A stretch of 64,000 bases of DNA from CAZPQV01 sp964588705 (GTDB lineage Bacteria > Bacteroidota > Bacteroidia > Flavobacteriales > Weeksellaceae), in contig CAZPQV010000003.1 of NCBI GenBank assembly GCA_964588705.1, forward strand, positions 1 to 64,000, in the 5' to 3' direction. This document shows, one piece after another, positions 58,312-64,000 of the stretch. The translations under genes and the position numbers were made by a program. Positions within the stretch are counted from its first letter, which is position 1, and the number at the start of each line of letters is the position of its first letter. The notes under the pieces were generated by a model that saw only the letters and a program-made list of their open reading frames with translations, searched no databases and was not told the origin of the DNA.

Positions 58312-59885
58312 ATGTAATTGTATGCTTTTAAGGTTAAAAATTCCTGGAAGTTTTCATCGAAAACCAGTTCTTCAAACAGTTCCGTTGCCAGTTCGAATCT
58401 GCCGTTTTCGTAGCGGTCTGCACCCACATATTCTTTTATGTTTTCAAGTTCTTCTTTCTGCCATTCCAAAACTAAATCTTTAGTTATGATTCTGCCATCA
58501 TCCAATTTTGCTTTGTTTTTAAGCCATTGCCAAACCTGAGTTCGTGAAATTTCTGCTGTTGCCGCATCTTCCATCAAATTATAAAGTGCTGCTGCTCCGG
58601 TGCCCATCAACCACGATTCGATATACAGGATTCCAACATTGATGTTTTTTCTAACCCCTTTTTCAGTGATGGTTCCTTTCGGGATTTCAAGAAGATCGGC
58701 TTCAGAAATTTGATATTCTTCGAATTTTTTATCAATCTGATTCGGCGTTGGCATAAACTCATTGAAAATCTGCATTGCTACAGGCACCAATCCCGGATGC
58801 GCAACCCAAGTTCCGTCGTGACCATTTTTTACTTCACGTTCTTTATCAGCACGCACTTTTGCGTAAGCAATTTCATTTTCTTCCTCATTATTTTTCACAG
58901 GAATTTGCGCTGCCATTCCTCCCATTGCGTGAACGCCTCTTCTGTGACACGCCTGAATTACTCTCTTGGAATAAGCACTCATAAACGGCGAAGTCATCGT
59001 TACCTGATCTCTGTCCGGAACCAAAAACTCAGGAAGATTTCTGAATTTTTTGATGTAGGAGAAGATATAATCCCAACGTCCGCAATTCAGTCCGGAACTG
59101 TGTTCTTTCAGTTCATACAAGATTTCATCCAGCTGAAAAGATGCCGTAATGGTTTCGATAAGCACTGTTGCTTTGATGGTTCCCTGTGGAATTCCAAGAT
59201 ATTTTTGTGAAAACACAAACACATCGTTCCACCATCTTGCTTCCGTATAATGCTCCAATTTTGGCAAATAAAAATACGGACCGTGACCATTTTCAATCAG
59301 TTGTTTTGCATTTCTGAAGAAATAAATTCCAAAATCAACCAACGATCCGGATGCTCTTTGGCCATCAAATTCAATATTTTTTTCATCCAGATGCAAACCT
59401 CTTGGGCGAACCAAAAGCACCGCAGTTTTATCATTCAGCTGATATTTTTTACCCACTTCATTTTCGAAAGAAATGGTTTTATTAATGGCATCTGTAAGGT
59501 TGATTTGCCCTTCCATACAGTTTTCCCAAGTTGGTGAATTACTGTCTTCAAAATCCGCCATAAAAGTTGATGATCCTGAATTCAGTGCATTAATCACCAT
59601 TTTTCTGTCCACCGGTCCAGTGATTTCCACGCGTCTGTCTAATAAATCCTTCGGAAGAGGATTACAAACCCAAGTCCCGTTTCTTACATCTGCTGTTTCT
59701 GCGGGAAAAGTTGGGAGATTACCTTTATTGAATTCCTCCTGAACTTTGGTTCTGTTTTCTAAAAGTTCCAACCTTCTTGCATTGAAATTCTGGTGAAGTT
59801 CCGTAAGAAATGCGACCAACTCCGGAGTAAATACTTCGGGATGCTGGTTCAGCGCTGTAATTTTCATTTGAGTAACCGTTTCCAT
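58308..59885 (-). CDS. aceB: Malate synthase A
   Basis: 525 residues from ATG 59885 (METVTQMKITALNQH). Condenses glyoxylate with acetyl-CoA to malate. Recognisable: ETADVRNGTWVCNPLP, TFMADFEDSNSPTWEN, LLVRPRGLHLDEKNI, ATVLIETITASFQLDEIL and GLNCGRWDYIFS, with the C-terminal MEDAATAEISRTQVWQWL. First gene of the aceB-aceA operon; its -33 region is covered by a palindrome. Confidence 0.97.
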   Translation of the reverse strand: METVTQMKITALNQHPEVFTPELVAFLTELHQNFNARRLELLENRTKVQEEFNKGNLPTFPAETADVRNGTWVCNPLPKDLLDRRVEITGPVDRKMVINALNSGSSTFMADFEDSNSPTWENCMEGQINLTDAINKTISFENEVGKKYQLNDKTAVLLVRPRGLHLDEKNIEFDGQRASGSLVDFGIYFFRNAKQLIENGHGPYFYLPKLEHYTEARWWNDVFVFSQKYLGIPQGTIKATVLIETITASFQLDEILYELKEHSSGLNCGRWDYIFSYIKKFRNLPEFLVPDRDQVTMTSPFMSAYSKRVIQACHRRGVHAMGGMAAQIPVKNNEEENEIAYAKVRADKEREVKNGHDGTWVAHPGLVPVAMQIFNEFMPTPNQIDKKFEEYQISEADLLEIPKGTITEKGVRKNINVGILYIESWLMGTGAAALYNLMEDAATAEISRTQVWQWLKNKAKLDDGRIITKDLVLEWQKEELENIKEYVGADRYENGRFELATELFEELVFDENFQEFLTLKAYNYI

Positions 59886-59909
59886 ATTATATTTTGTGAT
59901 TTGACATGA

Positions 59910-59917
59910 CAAACTTA
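59910..59917 (-). promoter_or_regulatory. -7 element of aceBA
   Basis: Minus strand TAAGTTTG, exact TAnnTTTG match, 24 nt before ATG 59885. The expected -33 position (about 59938) coincides with the first palindrome. Confidence 0.5.
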
Positions 59918-59937
59918 CAAAAAATATTTTCACTATG

Positions 59938-59951
59938 AGCGAACGTTCGCT
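59938..59951. promoter_or_regulatory. Palindromic operator 1 (GCGA-4-TCGC)
   Basis: AGCGAACGTTCGCT, a perfect 14-nt palindrome in the -33 region of aceBA. It is a likely binding site for the divergent regulator. Confidence 0.6.
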
Positions 59952-59973
59952 AATTATTTTTAATAATTATTAT

Positions 59974-59985
59974 GCGAACAATCGC
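59974..59985. promoter_or_regulatory. Operator 2 (GCGA-4-TCGC)
   Basis: GCGAACAATCGC, the same GCGA/TCGC half sites with a different centre, 35 bp (centre to centre) from operator 1 and 11 bp before the regulator's -7 box. Confidence 0.55.
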
Positions 59986-59996
59986 TATTTTTTATT

Positions 59997-60004
59997 TACA
60001 TTTG
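59997..60004 (+). promoter_or_regulatory. -7 element of the glyoxylate regulator gene
   Basis: TACATTTG, exact match. A second candidate, TAAATTTG at 60041-60048, lies further downstream. The leader is long (over 70 nt) and holds an 8-bp inverted pair AGTTTCGG (60016) / CCGAAACT. Confidence 0.45.
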
Positions 60005-60120
60005 TATTCATCGGAAGTTTCGGGTTATTTAGAATGATTTTAAATTTGTTCAATGTGCGGAAAAAGAAATCTAAATCCTCTAACACGCCGCAAATCCGAA
60101 ACTCATAACAAGTATCTCTA

Positions 60121-61596
60121 ATGACATCAGAAAGCGATTATATTAAAACCGTCTTCGGACTGAAACTGAAACAGCAGCGACAAAAGAAAAACTGGTCACT
60201 GCAGGAATTGGCCAATAAAACCGGACTTTCAAAGTCATATTTAAATGAAATTGAAAACGGAAAAAAATATCCAAAACACGACAAGATCCTTCAGCTTTCA
60301 GAAATTCTGGAATGTAAATTCGACGATCTGGTTTCAACAAAACTGGACAAGAGTCTCGCTCCTGTTTCAGAGATTTTGAAATCGGATTTCTTTAAAGAAA
60401 TTCCTTTGGAGCTTTTTGGAATTAACAGAAACAACCTCATCTCCATCATCAGTGATGCGCCGAAAAAGGTAACCGCTTTTATCAATGCACTGATTGAAAT
60501 TTCGCAAAACTATAACCTTGGAAAAGACCATTTTTATTTTGCGGTATTGCGCTCATTTCAGGAACTGCAGGATAATTACTTTCCGGATATTGAAGAAAGC
60601 GCAAAATCTTTTGCAGAAGAACACCGTCTTTTTCACGGCAAGGAAATCACACATCCCGATTTAGAAAAAATTCTTTTAGAAAAATTTGAATACACGATCG
60701 TTTCAGAAGATTTTGAAAAATTCGGAGCACTCAAAAAATTACGTTCATTGTTTATTCCGGAGAACAAAACACTGGTTTTAAATCAATTATTAGACGATAA
60801 TCAGAAGGTTTTTATCCTGGCAAAAGAAATTGGTTTTAACGTTTTAGAAACCAACTCAAGACCGAACACCTATTCGTGGTTGGATTTTTCAAGTTTTGAG
60901 GAATTGGTAAACAATTATTACGCCTCTTATTTTGCAGGCTGCCTACTGATACAAAAAGAAGAACTTACTGAAGAAGTTCAGGATTTCTTCCAGAAAACTG
61001 ATTGGAAAGCTTCGCATTTTGAAAAACTGATCGACCAGTTCACCAATTCCCCGGAGACATTTTACTACCGTTTAACCAATATTCTTCCTCAGGAATTTGG
61101 CTTGAAAGACTTATTTTATCTATGCTTTACCAAAAAGAAAAATTCAGATAAAATACAGATTATTAAGGAATTGCACCTCAATCAACAACAGGCGCCTCAC
61201 GCCAATTCAACCAACGAACATTATTGCAGACGCTGGATTGCAGTGAAAAATCTCGTAAATCTGAAAGAAAATGAGAAGATTACTGGAGCACAAATTTCAC
61301 ATTATAAGGATAGCGGACTTTCTTATCTGGTGATTTCCACGTCGCATAAAAATCCTTTTTCAGACGGAACCAACCGAAGCTATTGCCTTGGCATTCAACT
61401 GAATCCAAACTCATTAAAGAAAATAAAATTTGCTAAAAGCGAAAGCGTTGAAACGGTAAATGTTGGTGTAACCTGCGAAACCTGCAGCATCAGTGATTGC
61501 GAAGTGAGAATTGCACCTCCGGTGAGGATTGAGAAAGAAAACTCCAATGAGGAAATGAAACGTTTGATTGAAAAAATCAGAAAAAAATTCATATAA
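60121..61596 (+). CDS. XRE/ScfR-type transcriptional regulator
   Basis: 491 residues. N-terminal XRE helix-turn-helix (about 12-66: LKQQRQKKNWSLQELANKTGLSKSYLNEIENG), then an IrrE/ImmA-like and DUF2083 body, with Cys-rich motif CETCSISDCEVR near residue 450. This architecture matches the short-chain fatty acyl-CoA regulators (RamB-type) of actinobacteria and proteobacteria that control glyoxylate and propionate genes. Divergent from aceBA, with two operators between; the target is inferred from position. Confidence 0.9.
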   Translation: MTSESDYIKTVFGLKLKQQRQKKNWSLQELANKTGLSKSYLNEIENGKKYPKHDKILQLSEILECKFDDLVSTKLDKSLAPVSEILKSDFFKEIPLELFGINRNNLISIISDAPKKVTAFINALIEISQNYNLGKDHFYFAVLRSFQELQDNYFPDIEESAKSFAEEHRLFHGKEITHPDLEKILLEKFEYTIVSEDFEKFGALKKLRSLFIPENKTLVLNQLLDDNQKVFILAKEIGFNVLETNSRPNTYSWLDFSSFEELVNNYYASYFAGCLLIQKEELTEEVQDFFQKTDWKASHFEKLIDQFTNSPETFYYRLTNILPQEFGLKDLFYLCFTKKKNSDKIQIIKELHLNQQQAPHANSTNEHYCRRWIAVKNLVNLKENEKITGAQISHYKDSGLSYLVISTSHKNPFSDGTNRSYCLGIQLNPNSLKKIKFAKSESVETVNVGVTCETCSISDCEVRIAPPVRIEKENSNEEMKRLIEKIRKKFI

Positions 61597-61619
61597 AAAT
61601 GTTTCAGTATCTTTAAAAG

Positions 61620-62270
61620 ATGCTGCTCGATGTACTTTTTCCGGAACGATGTTTAAACTGCAACACCATGATTCCAAATCACAATGTAGTTTGTGAGCCT
61701 TGTTTTGAGCAAATTCATTTCACACATTGGAATTTTGACGAAGAGCATTTGATGAAGCAAAAATGCAACCTTCTTTTCCCTACCGAAAACGCTTATGCAT
61801 TAATGCAGTTTGAGAAGGAAAGCTTAGCCAGAAAAATTGTTCACGACCTTAAATACAGAGGAAGAGAAAAGATTGGAAAGATTCTTTCTGAGTGGATTAT
61901 CAACAGATTAGACTTCAAAAACAGTAAACCGGATTTGCTGGTTTCTATTCCGCTTCATCCCAAAAAGCAGAGAAAAAGAGGTTACAATCAGCTGCATTTA
62001 TTTACAGAAAAACTTTCGGAACATTTTTATATTCCTTACGAACACGATTTACTGGAACAGAATTACTATAAAAAGGCACAAGCGCTAAAAGACCGTGAAG
62101 ACCGCGCAAAAGTTCAGAATCAGTTTTCTTTAAACAGAAAAATCGAGAACCAACATATACTTTTAATCGATGATGTTTTTACCACAGGAAGCACAATGAG
62201 CTCCGCAGCGTGGGAAATTTTGAAATCTGGGAATAATAAAGTGAGCGTGTTGGTAATGGCTGTAGACTAA
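61620..62270 (+). CDS. ComF family phosphoribosyltransferase-like protein
   Basis: 216 residues. Zinc-finger N-terminus (CLNCNTMIPNHNVVCEPC) and a phosphoribosyltransferase domain with the PRPP loop LLIDDVFTTGSTMSSAA. ComFC takes part in natural transformation in some bacteria; in Bacteroidota the role is less clear. It follows the regulator by 23 nt and overlaps the end of the broken gene on the other strand by 4 nt. Confidence 0.9.
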   Translation: MLLDVLFPERCLNCNTMIPNHNVVCEPCFEQIHFTHWNFDEEHLMKQKCNLLFPTENAYALMQFEKESLARKIVHDLKYRGREKIGKILSEWIINRLDFKNSKPDLLVSIPLHPKKQRKRGYNQLHLFTEKLSEHFYIPYEHDLLEQNYYKKAQALKDREDRAKVQNQFSLNRKIENQHILLIDDVFTTGSTMSSAAWEILKSGNNKVSVLVMAVD

Positions 62271-62416
62271 TCTTGCTTTTTCCCAAAATAAAAAAGTGCA
62301 GCAATCACTATGAAACCAATGCCGGTAACCGTTGGCGGCTGTATTCCACCTTTTACGCCAAGGTAAATCATATAAACACCCTACAAAACCAATATTACCG
62401 AAAGTATATTCTTCAT
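62267..62416 (-). pseudogene. Small membrane protein, broken by an in-frame TAG
   Basis: The minus strand reads MKNILSVILVL, then TAG (62383-62381), then GVYMIYLGVKGGIQPPTV and a second hydrophobic stretch ending FYFGKKQD with a stop. Without the TAG it would be a 49-residue protein with two membrane helices; such small proteins are common in this group by recollection. A single substitution would explain the TAG. An internal ATG (VYMIY) could still give a 34-residue product. Confidence 0.6.
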
Positions 62417-62426
62417 TTTAATAAAA

Positions 62427-63077
62427 TTACCGTTGAAGTTTTTCACCATAACTTAAATCACCGGCATCGCCTAAACCGGGCGTGATATACCCTTTTGAAG
62501 TCAGGTTTTCGTCCACAGCACCAATCCAGATATGCGCTTCCGGATAAGCATTTTGCAATGTTTCCACTCCGATTTTTGATGCAATGGCCGCAACAATATG
62601 AAGTTGAGTTGGCTTTCCGTGATTTAATAAATCTTTCAAAGCTTCAATTAAACTCGCACCGGTGGCCATCATCGGATCTGCTACGATTAAAGGTCTGCTA
62701 TCGATATTCGGGCAGGTTAAATAATCCTGCTTGATGGAAAAATAATCGTTGGCATCGTGCTTTCTGTAAGCAGCAACGAATCCGCAATCGGCTTTATCAA
62801 AATAATTTAAAATCCCTTGAAACAAAGGAACTCCTGCACGTAAAATCGTAGTAATCACCGGCTGCACCGCAATTTCTTTAACTCTGATTTTATCTAAAGG
62901 CGACTGAATTTCCAATTCTTTCTGATCCAAACCTTTAGAGATTTCAAAAGCTGCAATTTCGCCAATCCGTTCCATATTTCTGCGAAACTTCATGCGGTCC
63001 TGCTGAACTTCAATATTTCTTAAATCGTTGATCCAAGAATTAACGAGCGAGAATTGGTTGGAAAGAATTGTTACCAT
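62427..63077 (-). CDS. upp: Uracil phosphoribosyltransferase
   Basis: 216 residues from ATG 63077 (MVTILSNQFSLVNSWINDLR). Salvages uracil to UMP. The PRPP loop is LIVADPMMATGASLIEAL and the uracil site is GYITPGLGDAGDLSYGE. The longer ORF start (63191) overlaps the end of der and lacks family sequence. -7 box 18 nt upstream. The broken small gene lies just downstream. Confidence 0.95.
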   Translation of the reverse strand: MVTILSNQFSLVNSWINDLRNIEVQQDRMKFRRNMERIGEIAAFEISKGLDQKELEIQSPLDKIRVKEIAVQPVITTILRAGVPLFQGILNYFDKADCGFVAAYRKHDANDYFSIKQDYLTCPNIDSRPLIVADPMMATGASLIEALKDLLNHGKPTQLHIVAAIASKIGVETLQNAYPEAHIWIGAVDENLTSKGYITPGLGDAGDLSYGEKLQR

Positions 63078-63095
63078 ATTGTTTATGCTTCTAAG

Positions 63096-63103
63096 CAAAT
63101 TTA
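63096..63103 (-). promoter_or_regulatory. -7 element of upp
   Basis: Minus strand TAAATTTG, exact match, 18 nt before ATG 63077. Confidence 0.45.
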
Positions 63104-63144
63104 CTAATAAACTTGAAAATTTTTGCCGGCTTTTACAGTTTAAA

Positions 63145-64000
63145 CTATTTCTGTCTGAAATAAATTTCAATAGGAACTCCCGTAAATCCAAAATGCTTTC
63201 TCAATTGGTTTTCTGTAAAGCGTTTGTACGGATCTTTCACATATTGTGGAAGGTTACAGAAAAATACGAACTGCGGTGAAGGCGTTCCCAACTGTACACA
63301 GTATTTTATTTTGATATATTTCCCTTTGAGAGCAGGTGGCGGACTGTTTTCGAAAATCGGCAACATCACTTCATTCAGTTTAGAAGTTTTGATTTTTTTC
63401 TTTCTGTTTTCGTAAACCTCCATTGCGCTATCTACGGCTTTCAGGATTCTTTGCTTCGTTAAAGCCGAGACAAAAAGCACGGGAATATCGGTAAACATTC
63501 CGATTTTGTTTTTAATGGCAGCTTCGAAATCACGCATGGTATTGGTTTTCTTGTCTTCCACCAAATCCCATTTATTGACAAGAATTACAATTCCTTTTCT
63601 GTTTTTTTGTGCAATTCCAAAAATATTCATGTCCTGAGATTCCCAACCCTGCGTAGCATCAACCATGATAATCACCACATCGGAATTTTCAATCGCACGA
63701 ACAGAACGCATTACCGAGTAAAACTCCAAATCTTCACTCACACGGGATTTACGGCGCATTCCGGCAGTATCTACCAACACAAATTCGTGCCCGAATTTAT
63801 TGTAAAGCGTTTCGATGGAATCCCTGGTTGTTCCGGCGATATCGGTCACGATATTTCTCTCGTTATCCAGAAGTGCATTGGTTAAAGTTGATTTCCCAAC
63901 ATTTGGTCTTCCGGCGATAGTTATTCTTGGCAGTCCTTCGAATGGATCTTTGTATTCTTTATTAGGGAAGTCTTTTACAATATCATCCAGCAATTCTCCT
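63145..64000 (-). CDS. der: Ribosome-assembly GTPase Der (EngA), 3' part
   Basis: The C-terminal 284 residues are in the window; the first GTPase domain lies beyond the right edge. Visible: the second G domain with G1 GRPNVGKST, G3 DTAGMRRK and G4 NKWD, followed by the KH-like domain (PPPALKGKYIKIKYCVQ, FTENQLRKHFGFTGVPIEIYFRQK). Der matures the 50S subunit. Same strand as upp, 67 nt upstream of it. Confidence 0.97.
   Translation of the reverse strand, partial: GELLDDIVKDFPNKEYKDPFEGLPRITIAGRPNVGKSTLTNALLDNERNIVTDIAGTTRDSIETLYNKFGHEFVLVDTAGMRRKSRVSEDLEFYSVMRSVRAIENSDVVIIMVDATQGWESQDMNIFGIAQKNRKGIVILVNKWDLVEDKKTNTMRDFEAAIKNKIGMFTDIPVLFVSALTKQRILKAVDSAMEVYENRKKKIKTSKLNEVMLPIFENSPPPALKGKYIKIKYCVQLGTPSPQFVFFCNLPQYVKDPYKRFTENQLRKHFGFTGVPIEIYFRQK

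Noticed and set aside
63078..63191. N-terminal extension of upp
   Set aside because: Overlaps the der 3' end, includes the -7 box, and has no family similarity.

Overview
The window is 64 kb of chromosome from a low-GC member of the Bacteroidota, most likely Flavobacteriales of the Chryseobacterium group (Weeksellaceae). Evidence: a SusC/RagA-type receptor, a PorP/SprF type IX secretion protein, DUF6702/DUF3822/DUF6370/DUF4230/DUF4442 family proteins, S9, M1 and M3 peptidases, Bacteroidota-type promoters (TAnnTTTG at -7, a TTG-like -33 box), few Shine-Dalgarno sites and many TTG/GTG starts. Identification is from protein family recognition only; no search was run.

Layout. 1-6.7 kb: the 5' part of a SusC-like receptor gene (it runs off the left edge), rnhB, yidC, pyrG. 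6.8-14.6 kb: radA, an AcpH-like phosphodiesterase, DUF6702, HupE/UreJ-like and M1 peptidase genes, then groES-groEL. 14.6-19.1 kb: a secreted protein of unknown function, an exporter-type ABC transporter with a small partner, a REP-associated tyrosine transposase between inverted REP-like units, truA. 19.1-31.4 kb: housekeeping genes (phosphoesterase, Smr protein, DUF3822-four-helix protein-rsmD, murI, hemW, porP/sprF, RluD-like, PASTA, ddl, coaD, TRIC channel, SdpI, folA). 31.4-36.9 kb: LemA-TPM-TPM operon, a KefF/KefC-like pair, a GIN-domain lipoprotein. 37-48.9 kb: tandem M3 peptidases, DUF4442, S9 peptidase, PAP2 phosphatase, ABC-F ATPase, DUF4230, aquaporin. 49-56.6 kb: LuxE-like gene full of repeats, lpxH, queD, GH31 glycosidase, S9 peptidase. 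56.9-61.6 kb: glyoxylate shunt (aceB-aceA) divergent from an XRE/ScfR-type regulator, with paired palindromes between them. 61.6-64 kb: comF, a broken small membrane-protein gene, upp, and the 3' part of der (it runs off the right edge). No tRNA, rRNA, CRISPR array or prophage was seen.

The genes are mostly housekeeping; the unusual content is in the non-coding DNA. Short tracts of degenerate tandem repeats with a strict 7-nt period (14 found; a few others have period 8 or 10) preferentially fill junctions between co-directional genes, often ending 5-9 nt before a start codon. Other items are a 254-bp MITE-like element with nested inverted repeats behind aceA, a family of CCACGAAT-type elements at gene 3' ends, a 120-bp non-coding element touching the LuxE-like gene, and four repeat fragments translated in frame inside that gene. 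The glyoxylate locus looks like a self-contained regulatory module.
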